The translations under genes and the position numbers were made by a program. From Macrotis lagotis (lineage: Eukaryota; Chordata; Mammalia; Peramelemorphia; Peramelidae), in the NCBI RefSeq assembly GCF_037893015.1, contig NC_133666.1, positions 653,532,957-653,596,956 on the forward strand: 64,000 bases of DNA, given 5' to 3'. Below are positions 45,580 to 57,280 of the stretch, one piece after another (the stretch's first letter is position 1; every line of letters begins with the position of its first letter). The notes beneath the pieces are model-generated. The model ran no database searches, had not been told where the DNA came from, and saw nothing but the letters and a program-made list of their open reading frames with translations.

Positions 45580-45862
45580 CACTTGTTTTAATCAGTGAAG
45601 ATCTCCCACTCCAACTCTTCCTCCCCCACCACTTGAGAACACAAAAAACTGTCTATTACCAAAAGGTATTCAATCAAACAAATTAGTCATATCCAAACAT
45701 TTCTCATTCTGCGCTCTGAGTTTCTTATCTCTTTTCCAGGTGGTGTGTAATATGTTTCAAGATCAGTCCTCTGGTTGATCCTTATAATGATCAGAGTTCA
45801 ACATAATAGTATTCCATCACATTTATTTACCATCATCTATTCCTCAATTTACCAGTTTGTTT
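45580..45862 (-). mobile_element. Old L1 3'-end fragment, antisense
   Basis: 'caaattagtcatatccaaac', 'agagttcaacataatagtat', 'tccatcacatttatttacca' resemble an antisense L1 3' UTR and C-terminal end. Interrupted by the next SINE. Confidence 0.55.
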
Positions 45863-46106
45863 TTGATCAGTCATTTCAATCACATCAAACTCTACATGAT
45901 CCCCTTTGGGGTTTTTTCTGACAAAGATACTAGACTGGTTCGCTGTTTCCTTCTCCAGTTCATTTTACAGATGAGAAGCTATTGTAAACAGGGTTAAGTG
46001 ACTTGTCCAGGGTCATAGAGCTACCAAGTGTCTGAGGTCACATTTGAATTCAGGTTTTCCTGACTCCAGGTCCAGAATTCTATCCACTGAGTCACCTAGC
46101 TGCCCT
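45863..46106 (-). mobile_element. MIR-related marsupial SINE, long form
   Basis: Same layout as 3232-3480: 'cagtcatttcaatcacatca', 'gggttttttctgacaaagat', 'gggttaagtgacttgtccag', ending 'gagtcacctagctgccct'. Confidence 0.82.
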
Positions 46107-46715
46107 CAATTTACTGGTACCTACTGAGATTCCCATTCTTTGTCACCCGAAAAGAGTTGTGCACATTTTCCTATCTATTTGGAGTTTGTTTTGCTTAGAA
46201 CTATTTCCTCCCTCATTGTAGCCTACTTCCAAATCCCCTCTCAGTTGTCTTCCTTTTTATTTCTATTTCCCTCTTGAGTGAAATATATTTCTGTATCCAA
46301 CTCTGAATGTATGTATGTATGTATGTTTGTATGTATGTATATATAATATATTTATATTTTTATATATTTGTCTTCCTTTTTTGACTAGTTCATATGAGAG
46401 TGAGGTGCAAGCTTAAATGGTCCCCTTTCCCCTTCCCTTTGATTGTATTGATTTCTCCTTGTAGACCCTAATCATGAGATGATTTTTCCTAATCTTCCTT
46501 TCTTTTCCTCTCCCCCATCTCCACGTAGTCTTCTTCCTTTCTCTTTTTGTTTTCCTATTAATATTTTCTCATTCCACAAATACTATAGAAACACTTTCAG
46601 ATTCTCTGACTCTTTATTATGAACTTTGATGATAAGGTTCAGAAGTGACATGTGTATCATCTCCCTATATTTGAATAAAAGTAATTTATCCATATTAAGT
46701 CCTTTATCATTGTTC

Positions 46716-46880
46716 ATTCATGGGTTTTTTTTTTTTTTTTTTTTTGGCAAGGCAAATGGGGTTAAGTGGCTTGCCCAAAGCCACACAGCTACGTAATTAT
46801 TAAGTGTCTGAGACCAGATTTGAACCAAGGTACTCCTGACTCCAAGCCAGTGCTTTATCCACTATGCCACTTAGCCGCCC
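46716..46880 (-). mobile_element. tRNA-derived SINE, antisense
   Basis: Long T run, 'gcaaatggggttaagtggct', ending 'gccacttagccgcccc'. Target duplication 'tcattcatgg'. Confidence 0.94.
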
Positions 46881-47337
46881 CTCATTCATGGTTTTTTGAA
46901 TGTTTCTCTTTACTTTTGTTTTTAAACTTCAAAGTTTCTCCATAGCTCTAATCTTTTCATAAAAAATGCTCAGAACTCCTTATTACATTAAAATTTCATT
47001 TTCTCCATTGCATTAAAATCAGCTTTTCTGGGTAATTCTTTATTGTAAAACCATTACCTATTACTTGCTGGAATTTTATATTCCAGGTTCTTATCACCTA
47101 TGTAGTATTGGCTACTAAATCACTCACTGTAGTATCTTAGTATTTAAAATTCTTTATTTCTGGCAGCTTGCAGTATTTTTTCTTTGACTTGGAAGCTCTG
47201 AATTTTAACTAAGACATTCCTAGTAGTTTTTATTTTTCTCCCCCCAAACGTAACTGTTGGATTTCCCCCCCTTTTGGTCCTAAGAGATATGAGCAGTTTT
47301 AAGATTTCTTGAAATATGAGGTCTAAACTCTCTGTTC

Positions 47338-47490
47338 CTCTGTCTCTCTCTGACTCTGTCTCTGGCTGTCTCTCTGTCTCTATTTCTATCTTCCTCTCTG
47401 AGTCTCTGTCTCTTGTCTTTGTTTTTCTCTCTTTGTCTGTCTCTCTGTCTTTCTGTCTCTGTTTCTGTCTCATTATCTCTTTCAGTAATG
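47338..47490. repeat. (TCTGTCTC)-type array inside old L1 ORF1
   Basis: Pyrimidine-rich, irregular repeat that expanded within the coiled-coil region and gives a false ORF of R/E/T/D residues on the minus strand. Confidence 0.85.
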
Positions 47491-48775
47491 GCATTCACAT
47501 AGTCCAATAATTCTTAAACTTTTTTCTCTTAGATCTGTTTTCCATGTCATCTGTGTATTATCTATCAGATATCTCACATTTTCTTTTATCTTCTTTTTAA
47601 CCTTTTGACTTTGTTTGAATGTTTCTTGTTTTTTCATGGAATCGTTAGCTTCTATTTGGTCTTTTCTAATTTAGGGGGGAGTTTAGTACTTGGGCAAGGT
47701 TTTATACTCTTTGTTCCAAGCAGTTCATTCTCTTTCCAGTTCTTTTCCCCATACATCTCACTTCTTTTTCATTTTTTTTTCTCATGCTGTGTTTTTCTCT
47801 GAGGCTATGCTTGTAAATGTTGTACAGTCAATCCTATCTTCTGGATTTCTGTTTAGTATATTTCTGACCCACAATAACTCATTATGGTGGGTTCTCCCCT
47901 TTATTCCAGCCCACTTCCTGACTTCAGATTTCATGTTAGGGATAAATAAGGTCTATGGAACATCTGGGCTGATCCTATTGCCATGGCTGGGGGGGGGGAG
48001 GTAATGAATATTGTGTCATTTCCAAATCTCAGGGACAGGATGAGAACCTGTAAGATTTTAGTGCTCCCAAAGTGGTCTGATTCAGGGCAAAGTCTAATTT
48101 CTGCCTCCTTGTCTGAGCTCTTCAAGTTGTTGACTTGGGTTTGGGTCTGAACAAGAATAGAATGCTATTGGACTCTGCCATTATCAGCCAGCTGAAAAGC
48201 TCTGTTAGTTCAGAGTAGCAGAAATGTAGGTTCCCTTGTGGTCTGAGATTCCTGTCCTGGTTATTCCTCTGCAGACTGGACTAGATGGTAGAAATGACAC
48301 CCTACTCTGTGGTTGGGTGTGGAACACAATACTGTTTACTTCTGACTTCTGAACTTCCTCCTTATTTGCTTCACCACTAATTATCTCCCTAACCAGCATA
48401 CCACCTTAGATTTGCAAGATTTGCAATTAGGTACTGGAAAGTGGGTGACAAAGCTTCCAGTTCACTTTTGTCCCAATTACAGTGTCTAGAAAAAAATGAC
48501 TGATAAATTTCAATATGATTCTGAGACTTCTTGCTTTGATGCAAGTGCTAGAATGCTTTGTAGCGTGCTTCTGGTCAGCTTTCGTTACCAGTATTTGCAT
48601 ATGTCTCCCCTTTTAACCTTTACTGAGCTAGCCTGGACAAGTAATTTATGTCTTTTTCTGGATTTCCCTATCAGAATTTGGTCTGGTGAATTTTCTAGAT
48701 CTGATTCTACTGAGGAGTTTTTGGAGAGGGAACCATCATTTCACTATCTATCACTCCACCAATTTGGCTTCACCT

Positions 48776-49151
48776 CTAATAGGAAGAATTTAAAAATACA
48801 AACAAAGAATTTTATATTTGCTTCTAACTTGGCATAGCAACATATTGTCTGTTCTTTTTTCCTGTCCAATATTACATTCAAGACTAGTTTGCATTTAGAC
48901 ATAAAACTAGTTGACATACAGGGAGAAAAAGGCAACAACAAATGATGTGGGAGAAAAATTAATAGTTCGCCACATCATTGGTTTAGATCTAGAAAGACTT
49001 GGAGGCCATTGGATTTATGTTCCTTATTTGGTGGATGAGTTAAATGGTAATATAAACAGTAAGTAAGTAGCTGGTTGATTTCAGGACTTCTTGACACCTA
49101 GGATAAAGTAAAAGTTTAATAAAATGCTTTCTCTTGTTCTTTCTCTCTCAT

Positions 49152-49199
<48 letters not shown>

Positions 49200-49557
49200 T
49201 CCATTCCTTATCTTCTTTAATCCCCCCAATTTCTTTTCCTTCATTCCTCTCTTCCATCCCTCCTTTTTTATTCCTTTCATCCTCCCCAAGTCCACTGTTA
49301 CTTCACACTACTTCTAGTTGGACACTTAGAATGGGGAACCACAAGGTAGGTGGAATTCACAGAGAAATTGGGAGCAGTTGAATCCTTCTCACTGACACAA
49401 ACATTAGTCTAGGGTTTAACTTCAATTCAGTACTAAAACAAAGAGCAAGCAAAGAAATATTTATATCAGATCATGCTGTTAAATCAAACTCCTTCATTTT
49501 CAAAGAATATCTAATCAATTTCTGATAGGCTTTTCTTAATTTTGGATAACTATACAA
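48776..49557. other. Unassigned stretch with a (CT)n array
   Basis: CT array at 49138-49198. Otherwise nothing recognised. Confidence 0.55.
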
Positions 49558-49718
49558 CTTTCTTTTGTTTAGGTTTTTTTTGCAAGGCAAATGGTGTTAA
49601 ATGGCTTGCCCAAGGCCACACAGCTTATTTAATTATTAAGTGTCTGAGTCCAGATTTGAACCCAGGTACTCCTGACTCCAGGACCAGTGCTTTATCCACT
49701 GTGCCACCTAGCCGCCCC
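49558..49718 (-). mobile_element. tRNA-derived SINE, antisense
   Basis: 'gcaaggcaaatggtgttaaa', 'gaacccaggtactcctgact', ending 'gccacctagccgcccc'. Target duplication 'acaactttc'. Confidence 0.94.
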
Positions 49719-49889
49719 ACAACTTTCAATACTATGGTCTTACATTCTCTTTTCTTAGGACATGGGATGGCATTCAAGACCTGTATAGCAAATGGAAAAG
49801 AATGGAAACATTTTAATGCAAAAGCAGAAATATGCAGCAGGTGGACTGATGATTATGGCTGAACCAGGTTAAAATGTAATGGCAAAATA

Positions 49890-50750
49890 ATTCACAAAAT
49901 AAATTACAAAAAAATAGATAATGTTAGTATATGGTTTTCTAAGGCAATATGCAGCCTATAGGGATCTTTATGTATATAGTTTATGTATATCTTTATGTAT
50001 ATAGTCCCTGCTTTTAGCTGAATCTATTATCTCTGGGTTAGATGACAATCTTGAATAACTGAACTTAGTTTGTTCCAAGTTACTGAGAATACCTTTAACA
50101 TTATATAAAGATTATTTGCAAAAATAGAAAAAGTAGGAATTAAATTCCTACTAGTGTATTATCTAGATATCTAAACCAGGGAGAGAAAAAGAAGAGAAAG
50201 AAAACTACAAACTAATATCCCTAGTGAATATGAATGTCAAAATATTGAATAAAGTGTTAGCAAAGAGATAATGGTAGAATTTAAAAGATTATACACAATG
50301 ATCATGTAGGTGTATACCAGGAAGATAGGAAATAGGAATGCTATTAACATAATATACCACATTAACAATAAAATACCCTGAATCTTATAATTATTTATTA
50401 AGAGATTCAAAAAAGATCTTTGATATAATATAATACTAATTTATGTTAAAATATTAAAAATTATAGGCATAGGTGGATTTTCCTTTAATATTATAAATAG
50501 AATTTATCTATAATCATGAACCAGCATTTTATAAAGAAATGCTAAAGGCCTTTCCAGTGAAACCAAAGGTAAAATAGATAACTATCCATTATTACATAGA
50601 CTACATCTTGATATAGTTCACTACATGTTTGAAAATCTCTCGAAGGGAAATAATGAAAAAAAGTGTAAAGGAAGAAGTTATAGAAGTACAATATTTCAAA
50701 CTTTATTATAAAGCAATAATCAAGTAAATAATTTGATTAAAAAGAAAAAA
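49890..50750 (+). mobile_element. Old L1 ORF2 fragment, sense
   Basis: 'gaatgtcaaaatattgaata', 'gtgtataccaggaagatagg', 'ataccacattaacaataaaa', 'aagagattcaaaaaagatct' follow the sense order of L1 reverse-transcriptase sequence. Many stops. Confidence 0.7.
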
Positions 50751-50939
50751 AGGAAAGATGACTTGATGGTAAATTTGAAACTGAAAACCCAGAAGCAAAT
50801 GAACATAGTAGGTTAATGATTGATAAACTGCCTATCCCTAACTATTGGGACAAACACTTATGATATGGAAAAACTGCTAGAGAAAGAGGAGTCTTATAGA
50901 AATTAAATTAAGACTAAAATATCATACCTAAATCGTAAT

Positions 50940-51140
50940 AATGCTGACAGGATGATCAGATCTTTATTAGATAAACTTTCTGTAAAGAGTTTTCTCTCGG
51001 TTAATTGTTTTCTTTTGAATTCTAATAGAATTTTTATTTGCTAAGGAACTTTTCCATTTTATCTAACTAAAACTATCCATTTAATCTCCAGTAAATCTCT
51101 TATTCTCTTCTTTGGTGAGAACTCTTTTACTCATAATTAT
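50940..51140 (-). mobile_element. Old L1 ORF2 fragment, antisense
   Basis: 'atcagatctttattagataa' to 'cagtaaatctcttattctct' matches the antisense L1 text near 8720-8890. It lies beside sense L1 pieces, suggesting an inverted segment. Confidence 0.6.
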
Positions 51141-51289
51141 CAAAATATTTCTTCTTTTCTTTTACCTTTGGTTTAATTCATTCTTATACCTCACATCCAA
51201 TCAGTTGCCAAATCTTGTTTCTATTTTGTAATATTCCTTGTCTATGTTCCCTTTCTTATTGCCACACACTTGAATTATCACAATAGCTG

Positions 51290-51890
51290 GTTTTTTGGTT
51301 TCCCTGACTCAAGTATTTTCCCACTCCAACAGTCTTCATTCAACTGTCAAATCAATCTTCCTTTAATAAAAGGATGACTATATCATCTCCCTCCCCATTA
51401 AAAACAAAACTAAACAGAATTGTAATAGTTCTCTATTATCTTCAGAATTAAATATAAAATCTTTTAGCGTTTAAAAGCCTTCATAGCTTGACCCTTTCCA
51501 ACTTTATTACAACTTACTCCCATTGTTGTATTCTATGAAACAGTGACTCTGACATCCTTACTGTTTCACAAAGATACTCCATCTTTTAACTCTGAGCATC
51601 TTCATTGTCTGACTTCCAAACCTAGAATGTATTTCTCCTTATTTCTATCTCCTGTTTCTTTCAAGTCTCAGATAAAATCTCACCTTGTGTGAGAAAACTT
51701 TCCAGTCCTCCTTCATCTTAGTGACTTTGTTTGGAGATTTTCTCCTGTTTAAGGTTTTGTATCTTATTGTACACATGTAGTCTTCACATTAGATTGTGAG
51801 GTCCTTGGGAGCAGGAAGTGGATTTTTTGAGCACAGAATCTGACTCATAAAGGGTGTTTAATAAAGTCTAGTTAACTGATTGAATCAAAT
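51290..51890 (+). mobile_element. L2 LINE 3' end, sense
   Basis: 'tcaagtctcagataaaatct', 'gtgagaaaactttccagtcc', 'agattgtgaggtccttggga', 'ataaagggtgtttaataaag' is the classical mammalian L2 3' order. Confidence 0.85.
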
Positions 51891-51939
51891 ATGTGGAGTC
51901 AAAGATTATGAAAAAATTCTCAAAATAAGAAGAACCAGT

Positions 51940-53180
51940 CCTCAAAGCTATGTGTAAAGCTGCTTCAAACACTAATGAATAGAGAAACAAATGAAAACAA
52001 CTGGAAATTTCAAATTGCAACTGTCAGATTGGCAAAGATTTTAAAAAAGAAAAATGACAATTATTGAGGGGATGTTGGAAGACTGACACACATATGAATG
52101 GCTGCTGAAGTTGTGAACTGGTATAACTATTTTAAAAAGTATTTCTCCAAGTATAAGATGCTCCCAAGTGTAAAATGCACCTTAATTTTGAGGACTGAAA
52201 TTTGAATAAAAATTATATAAAGTTATTGAACTCATTTTATTCATCATAAAATTCATGCAACTCCTCATCACTATCAAAGTTCCCATCCATTAGCTTGTCC
52301 CCATCTGTGTTTGATGACAAATCACTGTCTTAGGAGAGGTTTTAACTGCTTTCCTGCCTGTGCTCTGATCTGTGGTTGACCACAAGCACTCCCTGGGCAA
52401 ATCTGATGCATGGACGCACACCTAGTCCAATCCTTTTCATGAACCTAATGCACCAATTGTGTCATCCTTTGAAATCAGTAACTTCTTTTCATCAGTAATT
52501 CTTCTGGCCTCCTGCTGGACCATCTTTGTTTGCATGGGAATTCCCATTGCCCTTTGCTCTTCAATCCCCTCTTGAAATCAACTGAATTCAAGTTCAATGT
52601 GACTCACTTTGCCAAAGTGAATGGAAATTATGATGCATAATATCAAATTGTTCCTCCTCCAAGGGAGAAAACATCTGAGATTGGCCTTGGGAAGAAGAAA
52701 CCTCCATTCACTTTGGCAAACTGGGTCACTTTAAACTTGAATTCAGCACTGTACAAAAATCATTTCTGAGCCATTTCTGTGCAGAATGTGAAAAAAATAT
52801 AACCTAATTTCCTGGTAACAAATGAAAAACAATGATCACAAAGACAAGAGTGAAAAAAGAAGGAAATACAAGTAAAAAAATCTACAACCACTGTATAAGG
52901 TGTTCTTAGATTTTAGACCCTAAATTTTTCAAAAAAGGGTGCTTCTTATACATGGGAAAATACAATATTTTAATCAGGCAGTTCTGTTACTGGGCAAATA
53001 CCCCAAAGACATTGATGTGATGTAGTGCAATAAATTATGAAGGCACAGGTGTAGAGAAACCTGTAAAGATATGAATGAAATTCTATAGACTGAGGTGGAC
53101 AGAACCAAGAGATCAATTTAAACAATGATGAAAAATTGTAAAGAAAAATAATTTTGTAAGATTTCAGAACTAGATCAATG
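51940..53180 (+). mobile_element. Old L1 3' end, sense, split by a DNA transposon
   Basis: 51940-52135 ('tgtcagattggcaaagattt', 'gaatggctgctgaagttgtg') continues at 52966 ('ggcagttctgttactgggca', 'ccccaaagacattgatgtga'). The transposon at 52136-52965 therefore inserted after the L1. Confidence 0.82.
52136..52965 (-). mobile_element. Internally deleted DNA transposon with terminal inverted repeats
   Basis: 830 bases with matching ends ('agtatttctccaagtataag' against the reverse complement of the right end, 'gtattttcccatgtataag') and 8-bp direct repeats 'tattttaa' (52128-52135, 52966-52973). Minus-strand coding traces: an N-terminal block EFKFKVTQFAKVNGG at 52746-52703 and a C-terminal acidic block NFDSDEELHEFYDE with stop at 52237. 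The middle of the transposase is missing. The protein traces resemble pogo/Tigger-type transposases, while an 8-bp duplication is more hAT-like, so the superfamily stays open. Confidence 0.75.
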
Positions 53181-53580
53181 TAGTGACCAATCATGATTCC
53201 AGAGCACAGATGATGAAATCTGTTTTCCACTTCCTGAAACAGATGTATAGAAGGAGAGACACTTTTGTGAAAATGCGTAATGTGTGGGCTTGTTTTGTTT
53301 TCATGTTTATTACAAGGAAGGGTTTTTTTAATTTTCTTTGGAAGGGGAAAACTGAGGAGGAGAAAAGGAGGAATGATAGTGATTCCAAAAAAGTATGAGA
53401 GAAGCATCAGTGACACTGTATTTTAAATGTACAGAAGAAACAAAGGGAGATTCAAAAAGAAATACATTTAGGAAACTTTTGAAATTAAGCTACTGAATAT
53501 ATTATAAAAAATCAAGCTTTATGTAATGAAGATTCATGGCTTTATGCAAAATTCTCTTTTCCCATTCTTTTTGGCTTATC

Positions 53581-53633
<53 letters not shown>

Positions 53634-54039
53634 TGTAGGCCAAATTCATAGCAAAAAAATAAAGTAATTAAGAAAAGATGAAACATATGACATGTAATTA
53701 GGAATAGGTCAATAGTCTCCAGGGGAAATGAAGGGGAAAGCAACCTAATAGTATATCATCTAAGTTGTTTAAGGTTTTGAATGTCTGGGGAGTTATGATA
53801 AGCGTGTAAAGCATGAATAGGTAATTATTAAGGGTCAATTGGTGAGAAGTTAATGTAGGGCCCCAATGGATGACTGGGGGAAAAGACTGTGATGGAAAGG
53901 GAAGATGAAGGAGAAGCAATGAAACGAGGTCTTGGATTGAATATCCCATTGATAAGATGAGATAATCTTGAAGATCTTTTGTGAGATTCTATCCTAATGA
54001 TTCTATCAATGCTAAATACATATATTCCTAATGAGATCA
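53181..54039. other. Non-coding stretch with (TA)n array
   Basis: L1 3'-UTR-like text continues to about 53400. A pure TA array lies at 53582-53631. The rest is unassigned. Confidence 0.5.
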
Positions 54040-54185
54040 CATGTAAAAAAGTGAATAGATGCTAAAATATTCATTGCAATGCAGATTGTAATACAAAAAG
54101 AATTAGAAACAAGATAGATTTCCATCATTTGTTTAATCTGTAAACAATTTATGGTGTATGAACATAATGGAATATTTTCCTTCAG
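54040..54185 (+). mobile_element. Short L1 3'-end fragment, sense
   Basis: 'gctaaaatattcattgcaat', 'atggtgtatgaacataatgg' match the C-terminal coding/3' end of L1. Confidence 0.6.
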
Positions 54186-54189
54186 TCTG

Positions 54190-54565
54190 TACTAGCTTTC
54201 CCAGCTCACACTGCTTCTGTCACTTTAGTGTATGTCCCAATCTGCATTCCAGGACCAGAGATGTCTCAGGTATATTGGTATTCAGTCCCTGTGCCCTCAT
54301 AATGTTCTTGGTTTTGGCCAGCCCTGGCCAAAATATCATTGTTGCTTCTTTTCTGCTTGCTACATCTCTATTAGCAGGAGAGATCTTAGCGACAGACATC
54401 CTGGTACCAAGTTGGACCACTCCATCACTCTTCCCAGGAGCTGGAAATATAAGGAAGCAAAAGAAGAGCAAAAAAGGAAAAAAGGAAAATGCACTGCCCA
54501 CAGTGCCCTTTTACTTTATCTTGTTATTTTTTCTCTGCCACAAACAAAAACTCACCAGAACCTAA
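54190..54565. other. Non-repetitive stretch with overlapping ORFs on both strands
   Basis: GC is higher than in the neighbours. Plus ORFs 54158-54565 (135 codons) and 54232-54678 (148 codons), and minus ORF 54220-54501 (93 codons), overlap. I recognise no domain in any. It could be an LTR or a pseudogene fragment; none is called as a gene. Confidence 0.35.
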
Positions 54566-55257
54566 ATATAGTGAGGAGGTATAGAGTAGAGAACCACACA
54601 ATAGAATTATTAGAGACCTTTCAGCTAATCTCTTTCTCAGGGAATCATCTCGCTAGGGAAAGTCATGATATTTTCTAGAGAAGAGGCAAGCTATAAATAA
54701 CCAGGTGCATAGGAACAGAAGAAATGAGAGGAAAGACCTAGGGAGGACCCAGAAAGGTTTCTGGATGAAAAATGAGATTTCAACTGAATCATAAAGGAAG
54801 CTAGGAGAAGGAAGAAGAGGATAAAAATTTCAGATATGGGGGAAAGTTGATGAAAAGACAAAGAGTTGCGAGATGTAGCTTCCTGTTCAAGGAAAATGCA
54901 AGATCTGGGAGGGAAATGGGAGAACAGTTAATAAATGAAATTGGACAAGAATGTCTCCAAATAGGCATGTTTGTACTGGTTTCTTTTGCCAAGTAAAATA
55001 CTAAATATTAAAACCACTGAATCTTCCTCATCCTTGAAGTTCACTTCTCACCTGGACTTCTCATTCTGTAATTACATTTTCACTCTTGAGACCTCTTCCT
55101 CTGATTGGCTGGCTCCCCCAAACCTCCATTTTTTAAGAGAAAATGTCCAAGCCAGCCATATCATTCCTCTCTGGACTGCACTCTTGACTCTCCAGAGGTC
55201 ACCAACATGTAACTCTCTCCCCCACTTCTGTTTTTCAGCTCCCTTTTATGAGCCTTG
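54566..55257. other. Old repeat fragment and unassigned sequence
   Basis: 54700-54850 has a fragment of the ancient L2-like repeat ('ccaggtgcataggaacagaa', 'aatgagatttcaactgaatc'). 54851-55257 is unassigned. Confidence 0.45.
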
Positions 55258-55460
55258 AGGCAGCTAGCTTACACAATAGGCAGAACCCTGGAACTGGAGT
55301 CTGGAAGACTGAAATTCAAATTCAGTGTCAAAAACTTACTGACTGTCTGAGCAAGTCACTTACCCTCTATTTTCCTCAATTTCCTCAACTGTAAAATGAG
55401 GATAATAATTAGTACCTATCTCTCAGGGGCTGTTGTGAGGATCAAATGAGAATTTATAAA
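55258..55460 (+). mobile_element. MIR-type SINE, sense
   Basis: 'gaactggagtctggaagact', 'agcaagtcacttaccctcta', 'cctcaactgtaaaatgagga', 'gctgttgtgaggatcaaatg' in MIR order. Confidence 0.85.
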
Positions 55461-56472
55461 ATGATTTTCATATTTATATACATTTAAATATATTATATAT
55501 TTAAGTATATAATTATACATTTACAAATATAAGTGTATATATTTAAAAAGTATAATGTCTGGAACCTAGGTAGTTATAGAGATTTGCTTCCTTCCCCCCT
55601 TATTTTGCAAACTCCTAAAGGGAAAGGTTGCTTTTCTTCCTGCTTATATTTGCATTTCCAATGCTTACACTGTGTTGGGCACATAATAAACATTTAATAA
55701 GTCCTTCAAATTGCTATTACTATATCTTAAAATCAATGAAAACATTTGGATGTGTCCTGAGAGCATGCATTCTAACATAGAGTAGGGGCTCTAAAGTAGG
55801 GAGATGGAATATTTTATATTTCAAAATCTTGAGTAACATACTATTTTCTACCCTAGAATCGAATCCAAATGAGACCTATTAAAGGTTTGATCAAAACTAT
55901 TTTTGCCTCTGTGCTACTGATGTTCATTTATACACGTAATGTTGGGGAGGTGATTGGAATTTTATCGCCATCGGGTGGCCAGATAAGATAATGCAACCTC
56001 TTAGGAAAACATAACAATTTACCACAACGGAGTGAGTAGCTTATACAGAGTGTCACCTGATGGTCAATGGGTATATTGCAGGCCACTAATTGAAATCCTT
56101 TTCAGAATAATTAATTCAATGATGTGCTTTCTTTCTAGAGAGCAGAGCCACACAACCAAAGGATTCCATGAGAGACTAGGGCCACAAAAACATTCTCAAA
56201 TCTTGACCTGATATTTCTGTGATTTGGGGTTATGCATAATATCAAATTTGGATCCCTCCATTATTGTCCTTCGCTTTTCCAGTTTAATACTCTGACACTG
56301 TTCTAAACACTCAAATAATTTCTCCCCAGAATGGTGTCTATAAAGATGGGTTGATAAGAAGAGTTGCTCACTTTGTTAGTAATAATTCGTTTTTTCCATG
56401 ACTAGGGATGTCCCTGAGATGATTTGGGAGGAGGGGCAATTATTGTTAGAAGAGTCACCTTTTCAAAGAATT
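55461..56472. other. AT-rich flank, L2 scrap and a CpG-containing stretch
   Basis: 55590-55720 is an L2 3'-end scrap ('gcatttccaatgcttacact', 'cacataataaacatttaata'). 55930-56220 looks single-copy and has several CpGs in an otherwise CpG-poor region; a CTCF-like site lies inside it. Confidence 0.45.
55968..55979 (+). promoter_or_regulatory. Candidate CTCF-type site
   Basis: 'ccatcgggtggc' agrees with about ten of twelve core positions of the CTCF motif as I know it. One isolated match in a 64-kb window, so weak. Confidence 0.25.
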
Positions 56473-56566
56473 GGAAATTGAGGGGAAGTCCATCAATTGA
56501 AGAATGACTGAAAAAGTTGTGGTACATGAATATGATGGAATGCTGTTGTTCTATAAGAAATGGTAG

Positions 56567-56730
56567 GTGGGGCAACTAGGTGGCACAGTGGATAGAGTAC
56601 CGGCCCTGGAGTCGGAAGTATCTGAGTCAAATCCAGTCTCAGACACTTAATAATTACCTAGCTGTGTGGCATTGGGCAAGTCACTTAACCCTGTTTTCCC
56701 TGAAAAAACCTAAAAAAAAAGAAAAGAAAT
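56567..56730 (+). mobile_element. tRNA-derived SINE, sense
   Basis: 'ggcaactaggtggcacagtg', 'cacttaataattacctagct', 'ccctgaaaaaacctaaaa'. Duplication 'aagaaatggt' on both sides. Confidence 0.94.
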
Positions 56731-56950
56731 GGTGGGCAGGTAGATTTTAGAAAAAGCTGGAAAGACTTACATGAACTGAGGCTAAATGAATGAGCTGAAT
56801 CAGGAGAACATTGTACATAGTAACAGCAACATTGTATGATGATCAACTATGATAAACTAGCTCTTATCAGCAGTACAGTGATCAAAAACAATTCTAAAAG
56901 ACTTCTGATGGAAATGCCATCCATATTCAGAGAAAGAACTGTGAAATTTC

Positions 56951-57107
56951 ACTTTTTTGTTTTTTACAAGGAAGTGGGGTTAAGTGGCTTGCCCAAGGCC
57001 ACACAGCTAGGTAATTATTAATTGTCTAAGGTGGGATTTGAACTCAGGTCCTCCTGACCACAGGGTTGGTTCTCTATTCACTGTGCCACCTAATTGTCTC
57101 CAAATTT
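56951..57107 (-). mobile_element. tRNA-derived SINE, antisense
   Basis: 'ttttttgttttttacaagga', 'aggccacacagctaggtaat', ending 'gtgccacctaattgtctcc'. Duplication 'aaatttcactttttt'. Confidence 0.94.
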
Positions 57108-57280
57108 CACTTTTTTTGTTTATTTATAATGGGTTGTTCCTTTTGTTCTGATTCTTCTTTTGCAGCATGACTAATATGGAGATTGTTAACATGACTGTTT
57201 ATATCAGATTGTTTGCAGTCTGGGGCAAGGGGAAGAGGAAGAGAGGGAGGCAGAAAATATTTTAAGAATTCATGTTACTG

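Larger units (their letters stand above)
46107..48775 (-). mobile_element. Old L1, 5' UTR to ORF1 and spacer, antisense
   Basis: 47144-47494 on the minus strand ends in RNVLVKIQSFQVKEKILQAA, the ORF1 C-terminal block. Upstream lies an RETDRE-rich repeat-expanded stretch, then 5' UTR up to 'caccaatttggcttc' (about 48775), the old L1 5' end. 46107-46700 is inter-ORF spacer with a (ATGT)n array at 46307-46342. A SINE (46716-46880) interrupts it. Confidence 0.75.

Noticed and set aside
47144..47494. Arg/Glu/Thr/Asp-rich ORF resembling a charged RNA-binding protein
   Set aside because: Product of a TCTGTCTC-type array expanded inside an old L1 ORF1; its C-terminus is the L1 ORF1 block.
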